A stretch of 64,000 nt of DNA, taken from Breviolum minutum Mf 1.05b.01. Lineage: Eukaryota; Sar; Dinophyceae; Suessiales; Symbiodiniaceae. A model generated the notes under the pieces. The model saw nothing but the letters and a program-made list of their open reading frames with translations. It did not search any database and was not told the DNA's origin. The DNA is taken from positions 1 to 64,000 of the forward strand of contig DF240767.1 of the NCBI GenBank assembly GCA_000507305.1, read 5' to 3'. The position numbers were made by a program, and so were the translations under genes. Of the stretch, positions 34,611 through 46,518 are shown piece after piece (positions within the stretch are counted from its first letter, which is position 1; every line of letters begins with the position of its first letter).

Positions 34611-34840
34611 TCATTTAGGATCTGAAAATCTTCCAAATACTTCCTGAAGTTCGGTGTTTGATCGGTAGGTTTGGGGGATGTAAGTAACATAATCCCCTGT
34701 GTAGCCCAACCAACCAGGAGCCCCTTTTTTCCATCGCTCATCGAAGCAAACCCAAGGATCAACCTCCACTCCGTCGTCCTGGATGGTCGTATTGGCGCTC
34801 TCAGCTTCTCCGAGATATCGAGACCACTTTGCTTCATAGC
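34611..34840 (-). CDS. Possible terminal exon, unrecognised
   Basis: After TCACCAACCTGAG the minus strand reads YEAKWSRYLGEAESANTTIQ, then DDGVEVDPWVCFDERWKKGA, then PGWLGYTGDYVTYIPQTYRS, then NTELQEVFGRFSDPK and TGA (75 codons). The mix of Trp, Tyr, Gly and Asp is typical of a folded domain. A GAA/GTATTT inside could be a donor. A second minus frame (starting MKQSGLDISEKLRAP) is open for 92 codons over the same block, but its composition looks less like a protein. No family was recognised. Confidence 0.5.
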
Positions 34841-35092
34841 CTCAGGTTGGTGAGGTCCTGAACTCGGGGAAGCTTCTTTTAGATGACCTTTTCCCGAGAT
34901 ACCATCAAATGGGTGGGTTATAACTTATGACTTCTAATGTATATATAATATATATAATATATCACCTCTAGTTATAAGTTAGTTATGACAGTCCCTACTG
35001 TTGGTATATACGTATAATTTGTAATTTCTATTAGATACTACTGTTGGGGTATAATCTAAAATATATGATATGAATATAATTACACAAAGTAC

Positions 35093-35136
35093 CTTGTGGA
35101 CGAAATCTCCGGCATTTGGAAATCAACAACTGGCTT
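35093..35136 (-). CDS. Possible short exon, unrecognised
   Basis: Ends at a good donor (CACAAG/GTACTTTG) and reads KPVVDFQMPEISST. It lies upstream of the 34611-34840 exon on the same strand, but the phases do not match directly. Confidence 0.3.
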
Positions 35137-35428
35137 CTGCTCTTTTCAGATTTAGTTCCCAGACTTTCTAATCCACCATGTAAAGGGGTGGCGATGATCA
35201 TCTACTTCCAAAACCTGAAGTTCCGAACGCAGTGAGAAATAGTGAGAAGTGTTATTCCTTAATCTATTCATCATCATCTACCAGGTTCTTCAAATTGTGA
35301 CCTGATTTGGACCCATCAATGAGAAGAAGCTGGCAATTGATGATCTTTCTGCAACAACAATCTGGGTCAAGTATAACAATTACACCAACTAGAAGAACCC
35401 GTGAAAGTAAAATAACAAAAAATCCCTT

Positions 35429-35564
35429 ACAAGGTGTTGGCCACTACCAGTTATAAATGGGGTGAAATAATCCCTATAAATGGCCGTATAAATAGTAACT
35501 GGGGTTTTAACCACGATAAGTAGGGTTCCTAAGCCTACTTAAAGCGGGTAGGGGCCCACCTTGT
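35429..35564. mobile_element. Family H inverted-repeat element, copy 2
   Basis: ACAAGGTGTTGGCCACTACC opposite GGGTAGGGGCCCACCTTGT. CTATAAATGGCCGT lies inside. Confidence 0.85.
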
Positions 35565-35920
35565 ACTGAAACATGTCGATGTTTTCCTCCAATTAAGGAC
35601 CAACACAAAAAACATTTGGTGCTAGAATGAACCATGTTCAAGCCATGTTTGGGGATATAATCAAATAGAATCACAACGAATTTCCAACTAATCAAATTCA
35701 CTTGCTGCATCGACGAACAAATAATTGCTTCATTTCAACTCTAGAGATTGACAACTATAGTGTTAATCGAACATTCAGAACGACTCAATTCGCACCACTC
35801 CGAACTCATCAATGCAAAAGAAACATGCAGGCATCGTGGTGCAGGATTCATTGGTCCTGGCCATGAAAATGAACAAGTTACACATTAACATTCTTGGATA
35901 GGTTTTCTTGAATGCTCATA

Positions 35921-36028
35921 CCCTCCCCCAACATTTTCGCCCCTGAAAATCAATGGTTGGAAGATGAAGTGTCTTTTGGGCTGGCCTATTTTCTGGGGCT
36001 TCTGTTGTTAGTTTTAGGGAGTGTAAAT
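35921..36028. mobile_element. Family B element, diverged copy
   Basis: ACCCTCCCCCAACATTTTC, CCCTGAAAATCAATGGTTGG, right end TTGTTAGTTTTAGGGAGTG. Confidence 0.75.
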
Positions 36029-36383
36029 CTTTCAAAAAGGCTGGTTGATATTTGGTCCCCTAGTTGGATGGTCACCACATTGATTGCTGAAGTTTCCAAA
36101 TTATCTAAATGTAAACACTCAAAATGATGAACGACCGCTGGACTCAATCTGCTTATGTATACATGATGTATTATATATATACATATTATTATCGCATTAT
36201 GTAGTCGACCATGTAGTTGGTAAACAGATTGGTTTACTAAACTAGCAAGCACCAAATTTCACAACTCAAACGTGTGGATACTGTGATCATGTGCAGGCTT
36301 CCGGAAAATGGTACACCATCTCGGTGGATTCCAATACGTGTTATGTGGTGGTTGACATGATTTGAATCTGGAAACTCCACGAG

Positions 36384-36732
36384 AAGTGCTTCTCACATCA
36401 AACATTACCAAAGCTTTTGCCACCAAGTGCCAACTGTCAATTAATGAGAAGCACTGGTCAAAAAAGATAAAGCTTACAGTATTGTCTGATTCTTTGAGGT
36501 TCGCTGAATTAGCTATAAAGGCCAAAATGGCAAATGTGTGGTCGCCTCATTGCAGGTCCATATACATCAAACAGGATCAAAAAGGGATTTGACGGCAAAC
36601 CAACCAACTCTGATAGCACATTGCAAAAGAATAACATTAATTATGGCCAAACCTCTTGCCGGACATTGCTTTAATTTCAGGGTGGCCCGACGATTGAAAG
36701 CGCGTTTAAAACAACATGTTTCCAAGTGTTAG
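36384..36732 (+). CDS. Two-exon 3' end, unrecognised
   Basis: Exon one (36384-36555) reads VLLTSNITKAFATKCQLSIN, then EKHWSKKIKLTVLSDSLRFA, then ELAIKAKMANVWSPHC, and ends CATTGCAG/GTCCAT. It joins in phase 2 to exon two (36681-36732), which follows an ideal acceptor, TTGCTTTAATTTCAG, and encodes RVARRLKARLKQHVSKC and TAG. The intron is 125 bases. The protein is lysine/arginine-rich towards its end. The upstream acceptor (ACTCCACGAG) is weak. The antisense strand is open over exon one, but it lacks comparable splice sites. Confidence 0.5.
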
Positions 36733-36998
36733 GTTTTCCAAACAAGGTAAGTACTCAATACATCGAAATCAAATACTTTTGTAATTATCCTTTTGTATAC
36801 TAGGTCGGACAACTAAATGTGGACACCCACACCATCATCCCTTGACAAAATGGTTTGGAGCCCAATAAGAATCATTATGATGATATTATATGTATATAAA
36901 AAAAATATACATCATCTTATGTCAACGCATATGTACGCACTTCCCCATTCTTTTCAAATAAGTTCATGTCTTGGTAGATTCACGGACCATACATTCCT

Positions 36999-37133
36999 GC
37001 AAGATGGCGCCTACTACTTATAAATGGAGTTATAACCTCTATAAATGGCGGACAATATATGGATTTCACTGGGTTTTTCTCACCCCTAGAATTGGAGTTA
37101 TTTCGCCTCATTGGTTTTCCGAGGCCCACCTTG
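36999..37133. mobile_element. Family H element, copy 3
   Basis: GCAAGATGGCGCCTACTAC and AGGCCCACCTTGTGG, with CTTATAAATGGAGTTATAAC inside. Confidence 0.7.
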
Positions 37134-37487
37134 TGGTATCATTCAGGAATCTAGTAGCTAGTATCATTCTGTCACACACACCCAATTGTGCCCAATGCAT
37201 GGATAATTCACCTACATGAAACGTGAAACATGGCCACACAAAGGGGAATTGGCTTGGTAAATCTTCCCATCCCATTCGGAGCATCAGGAATCCACCCTTC
37301 CCAAGACCGATTCTGGACCGACCCCCCTGACCTTTCGTGTACTTCGCAGGCGATCTGCTCCAGATGTTGCTGTTTGTTCTCACAGGAAGTCAACTGATCA
37401 TAGTAAGACACCTGTGGCGGTTCACCCAATGATCCAATGGGCCTCCAAAACATGTTCATTGTTTTTTTTTTAGTTGGGGGGGGGGGG

Positions 37488-37680
37488 GTCGTATCCACGT
37501 CTTGAAATCAACGAATATTTACACTATACAAATACATATGGTTGGAAGTATGTTCACTTGATCACTAACAGCTCGAAAAAAATATCTGGGACCTGAGACT
37601 AACAGCTCTGACAATAAAAGAAGAGTCGTGTTGGAATTTGGAAAACCCATGATGATGATGATGTTGAGGATGTTGATGAT
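37488..37680. repeat. 193-bp direct duplication, left copy
   Basis: From GTCGTATCCACGTCTTG to the GATGTTGATGAT run, identical to 37763-37955. It ends exactly at the single N at 37681. Confidence 0.95.
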
Positions 37681-37681
37681 N
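37681..37681. other. Single ambiguous base (N) at a contig-join-like position
   Basis: The N separates the left duplication copy from unique sequence. Together they look like an imperfect scaffold join. Confidence 0.85.
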
Positions 37682-37762
37682 GTAGCCGGTTCTACCCATT
37701 AGATCCAAGTAGGCCGTCAAACTATGTTACTAGTTGGTTTTTTTTTTATTTGGGGGGGGGGG

Positions 37763-37983
37763 GTCGTATCCACGTCTTGAAATCAACGAATATTTACACT
37801 ATACAAATACATATGGTTGGAAGTATGTTCACTTGATCACTAACAGCTCGAAAAAAATATCTGGGACCTGAGACTAACAGCTCTGACAATAAAAGAAGAG
37901 TCGTGTTGGAATTTGGAAAACCCATGATGATGATGATGTTGAGGATGTTGATGATGATGATGATGATGATGAGGATGATGATG

Positions 37984-38017
<34 letters not shown>

Positions 38018-38043
38018 GGAGGAGGAGGAGGAGGAGGATAAGG
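37763..38043. repeat. Right duplication copy plus GAT/GAG microsatellite
   Basis: The duplicated 193 bp runs to 37955. The GAT microsatellite begins inside it (about 37923) and continues to 38043, shading into GAG. Confidence 0.95.
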
Positions 38044-39099
38044 ATGATAATGATACATGAAGGCGATAATCCATAACCTATATATTCATGGCTTCATCCA
38101 AACACTTGGTGCCAAGCCTTTTTCCGTTTTTCATTACCTGTTTTTATTGTTCCACCTCCATCTCGGTGCAATTCCATCCAGTGATCTTCTTCGTGACATT
38201 CCTCATGCGGAGTTTTTAATCTCGTTGATGGGATGTGTCAGGCCAGTGGGAACAAATGTCAATAGAGAAAAAAAAACAACAGGGGTGAAAATCAATTGAT
38301 ATCCCCAACTTGATTTTTAGCAAGCAAAAACCGGGTGGGAACATTTAGTGGGCCTAACAACCAGTTACTATATAAATGATGTGAACATGGCGACCCTATG
38401 AATAGCCGAAAATAAATGGGAATTTGATGGTAAGAAAAAACCCTACTTATGAACCCTAACACATCATGGTACCCAAGTTCGGAATCTCTTGGCTTCCTGG
38501 GGGAGGGTTGCCATGTGGTAGTTTTTAGGGAAGGTACCGATTGCCTGGATTTCTATGGGTTGGATCTACCGGCCCCACCCTGGGTCAGGGGTAGATCCAA
38601 TTTCTGAGGATTTTATCCATCATGAAATACCACAAAGGTTTGAAACAAACGTTTGTTTGAGGGAAGTAGCATGTAACATACTGAGACATGGAAGAAATTC
38701 TGCACTATCTGGGATATATATTTGGGATGTATAAAAACAATGTGAATGATGAGATAAACTACCAACCTCAACTGGTAAACGCCGGATTTCTTCCATCAAC
38801 GATGCCACCATATTTAGATGAAGTTCTCAAAATTCTCTGATTAAATGCAAACCTTTGATCATTGATCCATGTTTCTGGCCAGGAATTCCCATGGATGGTC
38901 AGGAAACCCCTCGGAAGAAACCAGAGAGAAAACCTGGAGAGCGAATCTCATGGCCAATTCGAATCATGCTCCAACCAAAAATTTCCAGGCCAGGTTCCAA
39001 AACTCTATGGTTGAGGGTTTCCGGCAATTTTTGGGGGTTCCAAAAAGAATTGTCCGGTTTTGTGGCTGCATGCTCAAAAAAGGTATACAGTATCCTCAA

Positions 39100-39212
39100 G
39101 GATCCATGAGATGATTGTATATCTATCCACTAATTGATCCCACAAAAATCAACCATTCATGTAGGTAAATATACCACGGATCCATCCATTTCCATGGATC
39201 CTTCATGGTTTC
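39100..39212. mobile_element. Family D element, extended
   Basis: GGATCCATGAGATGATTG, CAACCATTCATGTAGGTAAA, ending CCATTTCCATGGATCC. Confidence 0.55.
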
Positions 39213-40699
39213 CTATCGAGAGTCCTTAGATTTTGAGGTCCAAAATCTATTCGGTCTCCAAGTTCCTTGGCCGCTACCTTTCAAAGTTTTACCATACTAA
39301 GCCATGGGTTTTTAAACCTCTTAGCCGCAGCCTCTTAAAGCCTCAAGACAGGGTGATCTTTTTAAAACACATCGGCACTTGAGATCCCACAGATTGTCAA
39401 TGACGGTCACCTTCTTACAGCAACATTTCAACTCCTTTGTTTGTTTGCCAGCCAAGAAATGCCTTCAGAATAACGGCTAAAGTCAGCAGGAATTCCATGA
39501 ACTTATCAACTGCTACGCAATGTAAGGGTTGGTACACTGTTGTTTTGACTCTTCTTGACCGAAGTATCCCTACCCAAATCTATGACATCTTTGCATCAAT
39601 TCAAGGTATCAACCCATTCCTTTTAAGATGACATGGCACTTCAACATTCGTAAAGCAAACAACTTTACATGCAAGGCACTCAAGACTGTAGTAGTCGTCC
39701 CACCATGCGACCTTCTTGGTTCCAAAGTGATCACGCATGGCCTAACGAAGAAAACGGTCACGAGTCACGAGTCACAAAGCATCGAGGTGGTTGAACCGAT
39801 TGAACCCCAAGCCGTAAAGCCATCTGAAAAAGAAAAAAATCTTCGTCTAGGTGTTTTTTGTGTCATTTTTTAGTCCAAGCATATTTCTTAGTGGTAAATA
39901 TAAAACAAATCATTGGAAATTAAGACTACATACATTTCAACAAATCGACACCTCGGGAAAATAACATGTTTCTTTTTGTTTGATTTCTTTACTTCCGCGT
40001 CCTTGACCCAAATCGGGGTAAAATCCTCCCACTGAAACCATGGGGTCTTTTAAAGCAACGTCTGCATGCACGCATTAATGTAAGGGGTTCAGGAGCGGGA
40101 AGTTTGGTTGGACGGATTTGGGGATTTTATTGATGCGGCTACTTGGAGGAGTTTCCCCCCCCCCCACTTGGGATACGTGGTCAGTTAAGGGGCGTATGTA
40201 CTTCAGGCATGTATAACTAGATCAACCCTACTCAGGGAGCTTACGATCACCATGGTTAACCACTTACCAGTCATGGGATGATCCTCTAAGTACTCTCCAG
40301 TAATCTCCACTGTTTCCCAACATAGCCGGCGGGAAAATGGACCCTGAATGAAGATGTATTTCAAAATTGAAAATGGGCAAAATTCAAGCCAGCTGGTCTA
40401 CCGGAGCGTATTCAAAACTCAGATCAATCTAAGATGTAATGGAGAAAACGATGAACCCCCCAGCGCTTTTAGACAAATTCAATTTATACCCAGCATTACC
40501 CGACCAGTTTCCAGTTTTTCGGCAACTAGGTTACTTTCAATGGGTGTAAACAGTTGTGTCCTTAGTATCCTTAGTGAGATCATTATGGAAACTGTTTGCC
40601 ATAGCTTGTTGCCCTTGGCCATGGATGTATGTCTTGGATTGAATTGTGCCTTGACAGTGATGCACTCTATCTTGTGTGCAGTCGTCTTGGTTTTTCGTG

Positions 40700-40998
40700 T
40701 TGTATTTGGTGTTGTTGTGGCCGTGGTCCTCATGTTGATCGTTGTGGATGTTGTTGCTGCTGTTGTAGTGGTTGTTGTTGTTGCTGCTGTTGTTATCATT
40801 TTTTGTTTGTAATTTAGTGTAATTTGTTGTTGTTGTTGTTGTTGTTGCTGTTGTTGTTGTTGTTGTTGATGATGAGTGTTGTTTCTGATTGTTGCTGTTG
40901 TTGCTGCTGCTGTTGTTGTTGTTGTATTTGTTGTTGTTGCTGTTATTATCATTCCTTGTTGCCTTGTTGTTGTAATGAACTGGTTGTTGTTGATGTTG
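40700..40998. repeat. Imperfect TTG/TTGCTG tract, about 300 bp
   Basis: Long degenerate GTT-rich region broken by non-repeat islands. It yields open frames of poly-V, poly-C or poly-T on all readings; I do not call a gene. Confidence 0.85.
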
Positions 40999-41273
40999 CT
41001 TTCAAACAAATTTCATCAATTTTTGGTGAAATCATTCTCCCCCTTCAGGCACTTCCCTGGTGAACCTTCAAGTAGGCCAAGACATCATCACCCGAGACGA
41101 GGCACCTGGACACATAGGCCAAGCGTGACTCCAAAAATCAAGCATTTTTCTGGTTACCCCTCCGAAAAGATAACATGACAGAGAGAATCACCATTTTTTA
41201 ATGATGGATACATCTTCAAACGGTTGTTGTTCCATTGTTATGTTTGTTTTTGATGGTGCACCATCTACGTTAC

Positions 41274-41374
41274 CAACTGGTGGTTTCAACACAACTTGAA
41301 AAGTATGAGTCAAATTGGATCATTTCCCCCAAATCGGGGTAAACATGAAAGTCCTTCAAACACCTACCACGTAG
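41274..41374. mobile_element. Family A element, diverged copy
   Basis: CAACTGGTGGTTTCAACAC to AAACACCTACCACGTAG. Confidence 0.8.
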
Positions 41375-41449
41375 TCTATGGGAAATGTCCACTAGGGCAA
41401 GCAGAATTTCGCATGGAAATAACTGAATCTCCAAACAACAAAGATGGCA

Positions 41450-41555
41450 TACACCCCTGAAGACTAACATGGATCATAATCATGGAGATTTGGAAGATCA
41501 TTTTCCTTTCCAGATGGGTGCTTTGTAAGTTCCATGTTAATCTTCAGGGGTGATT
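41450..41555. mobile_element. Family B element, subfamily with GAAGACTAACATGGA
   Basis: CACCCCTGAAGACTAACATGG opposite CCATGTTAATCTTCAGGGGTG. Confidence 0.85.
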
Positions 41556-41567
41556 CAGGCCTGTAGG

Positions 41568-41789
41568 CTAAGAATCCAACATCATTCCGCATCGAAGGGC
41601 GGATCTTATGCGGATCTTTTTGGTTTCCAATCCCATCTTCATTTCATTGGCAAAAGCCGTGTTGTCAGGACAAACAAACAGATTCTCTGGGGTAAGAATC
41701 ACAGAACATGGTTCCCAGTGTTTTGTAAGAAGGTAGTGAAAGACTCCGAAGAAACACCTACCTAGACCACATTCTTTTGGGGGTCCCAT
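41568..41789 (-). CDS. Possible terminal exon, unrecognised
   Basis: The minus frame reads HWEPCSVILTPENLFVCPDN, then TAFANEMKMGLETKKIRIRS, then ALRCGMMLDS and TAG. The start of the exon is not fixed (GGTGTTTCTTCGGAG is one possible acceptor). A family B element lies 13 bases past the stop. The plus strand is open for 71 codons here as well. Confidence 0.4.
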   Translation of the reverse strand: MGPPKECGLGRCFFGVFHYLLTKHWEPCSVILTPENLFVCPDNTAFANEMKMGLETKKIRIRSALRCGMMLDS

Positions 41790-42148
41790 ACTGCATGTAA
41801 AGCTCCAAATTCATGCTTTTGAGCACCCAAATCATGCTACACACTACACAGGGACAAAAACCTCCATAAATCTCCATAAACAAGAGTGTCCAATAATTCT
41901 GAAGTGGAAATTAGATTAATAGATCTATTGTCGTCTATTGCTATAAAGATGCATCCACCTGATCATTCCAAAAAGATCAATCCCTACCATTCATAAAAAA
42001 TAAATAAATAAAACAACTTTTTCGTACCCCTTGATTGTTTAAAGTTCCGTTTTTTTTTGGGCGGAGAGGTGAATCCAAATTTACCGGCCGCATCAGCCGG
42101 AAAGGCTCCCAAACGATCTGCACGTGTTGAAAACACAGAATTTCAATA

Positions 42149-42291
42149 GCTGTTCCTGGTTCCCTTAATAGGTGGTAGGTGCCATATAATCACCCAATTG
42201 GCAGTATGTGCCACTTATATACCACTTATATAGTGCCAATTGGGGGATTATATATCACCTATACCACCTTTTTGCGGGAACCAGGAACAGC
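42149..42291. mobile_element. Family N inverted-repeat element
   Basis: GCTGTTCCTGGTTCCC opposite GGGAACCAGGAACAGC. The arms extend about 55 bases each, including AATAGGTGGTAGGTG. Single copy in this window. Confidence 0.9.
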
Positions 42292-42422
42292 AATGACCAG
42301 ATTGATAGGCTCCCAAACTCATCAGGACTTTCGAAGACATTGACGCTACGGAAGGAGTCCAAGAGTACTTGCTCCTGCCATCCAACAAAAATCCATCGAT
42401 GGTTGGCCATATCCCATGTCAG

Positions 42423-42508
42423 ATCCATGTCTATATTTCCCTACATGTACCATTAAAAAACAAGTAAATCTAGGTAAATATACCATACTACACAGATCCA
42501 TTTGGGTA
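42423..42508. mobile_element. Family D inverted-repeat element
   Basis: CATGTCTATATTTCCCTACA, then AATCTAGGTAAATATACC. Confidence 0.6.
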
Positions 42509-42731
42509 TTGATAGAAATGTATATATACATGGCAACATGTGCAGCCAAACTGGGTATTTCAATGGATTTTAGAAATTAAAAGTTACCTTTTTGTCCCGT
42601 ACTTGGAGGTCACGATTCACCTTTGAAAGGGTGACTTAACCTCCTTGCCTTTGGGACGGTATATCTGGGGGACTCCAAACACCGATGTTTGAAGGTCAGA
42701 GAGGCATGTTGTTTATGGCTTACTAGTGCAT

Positions 42732-42852
42732 CATATGGGTGTTTCCAAGAAATAGGGTTTTCCCCAAAAATGGATGGTGAAAATAATGGAAAACCCTCTT
42801 AATTCATGGATGATTTAGGGGGAAAACCCACTATTTTCGGAAACATCCATAT
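42732..42852. mobile_element. Family C element, variant
   Basis: CATATGGGTGTTTCCAAGAA opposite CTATTTTCGGAAACATCCAT. Internal GGTACC is replaced by TTTTCCCC/GGGGAAAA. Confidence 0.85.
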
Positions 42853-43205
42853 ATCTAACTTCGGAGTTTTTTTTCGCGGTGACTTTTTTTCTCAAAGCGT
42901 TTCGAAAGTGTGAAAGCTCAAACGCTTTCAGCATCCGCTCCTTTTGAATGGAAGTAAAAGGAACAATTTCGCATGTATGTGAGAATCTATGCATGAAGGT
43001 CTGTGCAATTCACATTTCAGCCAAACGTTGTTGCAAAGCGCTGTTTTTTGTGTAACATATGTTTTTTGTGATTTCAGAACACCAAAAAGGCGATCCAAAT
43101 GGTGGACATTTGCAAGCCCTGCTTTAGATGCAATTTTCACCTCCCGAAACCAACTCCGGCGGTAACATGCCTCACTATAGTTATAAATGAGATAATAAAT
43201 CATAG

Positions 43206-43321
43206 CTAGTTGGTGGTTTATGTGGTTTCAACCCATCTGAAAAACATTAGTCAAATTGGATCATTTCCCCAAGGTTCGGGGTGAACGTAAAACAAATATT
43301 TGAAACTACCACCAACACTAG
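43206..43321. mobile_element. Family A element with small insertions
   Basis: CTAGTTGGTGGTTTATGTGG to GAAACTACCACCAACACTAG. Confidence 0.85.
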
Positions 43322-43384
43322 GGTATTAGAAATAGGAATAAATCCACTTAGAAGAGTTCGGGGACTCACTACTCCAGCTGGTGG

Positions 43385-43684
43385 TCAACAATACTTTACC
43401 CACTCTTGGTAGTCAAACAGTGTGTAATGGAAAATCACTACCGCTTTTGAAGGAACTGCGATATTCCAATGCCATGGCAGCAGTTTTTTTTGGAGTGCAA
43501 GTTCAAGTTTGGTAGAAGTTTTCCCATATTTTTTGGAGTGATATTGCGGCAGCAAATCCGCACCATTTTGAAACAATTCCTTGTCTCGGTTTGCCAAGTA
43601 CTCTCCATACGGTTTTTGCCCCCACGGATTCGTTTTTGGTTTCAGGCTGACATCCCATAAAACTACCGATATTTCCGTCAACAT
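43385..43684 (-). CDS. Possible exon, unrecognised
   Basis: A 99-codon minus frame includes LKPKTNPWGQKPYGEYLANR, then DKELFQNGADLLPQYHSKKY, then GKTSTKLELALQKKLLPWHW, ending FDYQEWVKYC and TGA. TTTTATGGGATGTCAG gives a possible acceptor inside it. A second minus frame (43503-43742) is also open, so the reading is provisional. A family A copy starts about 60 bases past the stop. Confidence 0.4.
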   Translation of the reverse strand: MLTEISVVLWDVSLKPKTNPWGQKPYGEYLANRDKELFQNGADLLPQYHSKKYGKTSTKLELALQKKLLPWHWNIAVPSKAVVIFHYTLFDYQEWVKYC

Positions 43685-43811
43685 CTAGGGATCCGGATGT
43701 TCCTAGTTCCAACCAAAAGAAAGCGCCACACGCAGGTGCCAACGTTTAATACCATCCTAAAAAAAACAACAACAATACAACAACTTTCTGGAAGGTGGAA
43801 GTCTATCAATC

Positions 43812-43928
43812 TATACCACCTGGAATAGATCGATGGCGATCGCCACTCCCATTTGTCTTGGTGGCCCCGAAAACTCATCCACCGAACGTGGGAGTGGCTC
43901 GCCATCTCTAATTTCACTACTTGGTGGC
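43812..43928. mobile_element. Family K inverted-repeat element, copy 2
   Basis: TACCACCTGGAATAGATCG, GATCGCCACTCCCA opposite TGGGAGTGGCTCGCC. Confidence 0.75.
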
Positions 43929-44504
43929 GAAAATGGTAGTGATCGTAACTAGTTAGTAAGTTGGGCTCGAAGCATATTTAGGGGACGAATTTCAACCAAC
44001 TTACAGGGGTTAATTATAGTAACCCAACTTATAACTACCAAACCCACCTTCAGGTCAGTTAGCAGGGATGTCTAGGGAACCATGCATTGAAGAATCACAT
44101 GATAACTCATCTGAAAATTGATGGTTGGAAGATGATTCTTTCCTGTTAAGGCATCGGCTTCTTTTCAGTTCGTTTGCCGTTTGTTTCAGGGAAGCTCATC
44201 TTAACTTGCGATCCAAAGAAATTTCAAATCCAACCATCCAACAGGTGAGTAAATCTTGGTGTGCTCTTCCACCCAGTAGCAGTGGAAAGTCATACTTAGG
44301 CATTGAAAACGTATTTTTCCTATGTTTCCTGAACCCTCAAAACTGGCGTCATTTTGAGGACCCCAAACCACCCCTGCATCATACAGGTTCATTCACCCCT
44401 CCATTGGAGGGTCCAATGATCCTTAGGTGACTATATATGCAACTCCCGCCAAAAGCTTTAAGGATAGGAATCCCTCCAGGTCCCATAGACTTCTCCATCT
44501 CCAG

Positions 44505-44663
44505 TTGTTCAGCTCCTGTGCCACCAGACTTGAACGAATCTTATGGCAACTTTCAAAGTCCTGCGGGATTTTTGTTGGTAGGTCGAAACCGGGCCCCAAT
44601 GAAGGTCCGTGTGGTCACGTTAAAACCATATCTTACCCTCTTAAAGTCCTGGAAAAAATCGAG
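44505..44663 (+). CDS. Possible internal exon, unrecognised
   Basis: Follows AGACTTCTCCATCTCCAG and ends TCGAG/GTAAAA. It is exactly 53 codons in one frame (LFSSCATRLERILWQLSKSC, GIFVGRSKPGPNEGP, ...VLEKIE). A second frame (CSAPVPPDLNESYGNFQSPA, GFLLVGRNRAP) is open as well. Confidence 0.35.
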
Positions 44664-45718
44664 GTAAAACCAACATTCTGAGGTTCAGAAGGAAGGTCGA
44701 AAACGATGTTGTGCTGGATGTTGCAGGGAAAAAACAAATGGGGTATGTTTGGAAACACCCAAATGAACACAAAGGCATCTTGCAAAACTACATGGCCCAT
44801 CATGGCCCCAAGAATCCAAGTATAGGGTTTATTAAATGTTTATTGTTACAGTGTTGATGTGCATAGGCCGTAAGTACGTGCACACATAGGTTTGAACTCT
44901 GTTGAAGTGCTAACAATTTTGTAGGGGACACGCCCATCTAATGCCCACTTATAGATGCAGCTATTTAGTTGAGGGGTTATGATAAAAGCCCAACCCAACC
45001 GCAACGCATGGCGTCAAAGGCCAATTGTTCTAATGTCACCTTGGAAACAAAGCAAAATGCAATCTACCCACTAAACATGCATGAATTCATAAACATTGCT
45101 GGTTACTATAGTTTCATCTTTGGAAATAAACATATACTGTTCAACCATGATGTTTATCCGATTCACTTTTAAAGTTGGGCCTTTAAGAGGGGTTTGATAC
45201 TGCACCGTTCAGACTTCAGGGATGGAGAACCACAACCTTGCAGCGACATGAGGTCAAAACCTTGCAATATCGTTGGTTGCCGAATGGGGTGTTTTCCAAC
45301 AACCCCCAATAGATCCAGTATCTACTAACCCTCCAAGGGGACGGATACATATCCCATCTGGGGAAGTTCGGAAAATCATCGACTCAAAAGTGCCCTTTTT
45401 TGGGGTGGATATGTTAGTTCCGAAAATACTACTAAGACTAATACTCTGGAGTTACAATCACAATCAGTGCAAATCGCCTTGAGAGATCCCTCAAAAGTAC
45501 TTCATAACTCCACTCTTTCCTAAAAGAACATCCATTTCTTTCCCCTTCCAAAAACCACTAAAAACAACCCACCACATCATGACACGTCTTGACGTACTAA
45601 GGCCCTATTATCCGTGAAACCACTGGTTGTTCACAACCCCCCCAAAAAATAAGGCCGTAATACCTATTTCTCAGGGCACAACGGGTGACACGTTACGGCA
45701 CCGGCACCGTTTCGCCAC

Positions 45719-45792
45719 CTGCTTCTTCTGTGGCAAGGTGGAACGGCAGCTCTGATGATCGTTGCGTAAACGAGTGAAGTTGCCGTCAAAGC
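45719..45792 (-). CDS. Possible internal exon, unrecognised
   Basis: Follows GATGCCTTTCACTGCCAG and ends AAGCAG/GTGGCG. It reads FDGNFTRLRNDHQSCRSTLP then QKKQ. It lies between two plus-strand candidates, so at least one of the three is likely wrong or belongs to a different gene. Confidence 0.35.
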
Positions 45793-46004
45793 CTGGCAGT
45801 GAAAGGCATCGAGTGAGGATGGTTCGGAAAGGTGGATGGGTGGATGGATAAGATGGCCTTTTCAACAGAGTTGTTTGTAAGTCTTTGAAAACAAGTCTTA
45901 AATTCAAAAAACATGGTGAACATAGAACACTAAAGATGACATGTAAGAAATCGTAAGCTATTTATATAAGAAACCTGTGTATTAGGTGTTTTTTTCTATT
46001 TCAG

Positions 46005-46132
46005 GATCCATTTGTTGAAGAATCCTATTGAGATCTACACATCGGACATTCGAAGCCTCGATGATTTGATGTTTAGATTCTTCGGGGGAAAACTTTGTTG
46101 TTCAGTGTGGAGAATCTGTGAAAAACAACAAG
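46005..46132 (+). CDS. Internal exon, unrecognised
   Basis: An excellent acceptor, GTTTTTTTCTATTTCAG, and an AACAAG/GTATCT donor enclose 128 bases that are open in one plus frame only. It reads IHLLKNPIEIYTSDIRSLDD, then LMFRFFGGKLCCSVWRICEK and QQ. The mix of hydrophobic helix and Cys/Trp residues suggests a folded domain. Neighbouring exons could not be fixed. Confidence 0.45.
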
Positions 46133-46387
46133 GTATCTCATCACATCACTTCAACGAGTTATGTTTTCTCCACCCAACAATTTGGGCACCAAAAAAAAAC
46201 ATCTTTCAAGAAATCTTGAGGTAAATAATTGAATTTTGGTATACCCATGTCAGACTTACAATAAAATTCTGGGCCAAACGGCCAAACCAAAAACAACCAT
46301 TGAATCCAGGGCAAGGGCTTGAAGAAGCTGGTTACATTGTGTAAGGATGAGTGATGAAACTCAATTCGATCAAGCTGGGCTTTCTTA

Positions 46388-46518
46388 TTACCCTAAGAAT
46401 CCGTTTGTATGTCCTAAGATTTCGGGAGAAACCCTCTATAATCCTATTCTTTTCGGATGGGATTGGCACCCGCAAAATCCTATTCGATCCGGATGGGTCG
46501 ACCAGATTCTTAGGGTTA
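46388..46518. mobile_element. Family R inverted-repeat element
   Basis: ATTACCCTAAGAATC opposite GATTCTTAGGGTTAT. The interior repeats CCTATTC and GATCCGGATGGG-like words. Confidence 0.75.

Noticed and set aside
40479..41009. 176-codon minus ORF rich in Thr, Gln and Asn
   Set aside because: Produced by a degenerate TTG/CAA tract, with no non-repeat coding content.
44201..44251. Plus exon between CGTTTGTTTCAG and CAG/GTGAGT
   Set aside because: The acceptor may be the end of a decayed family B element. The exon is short and two frames are open, so it was not listed as a gene.
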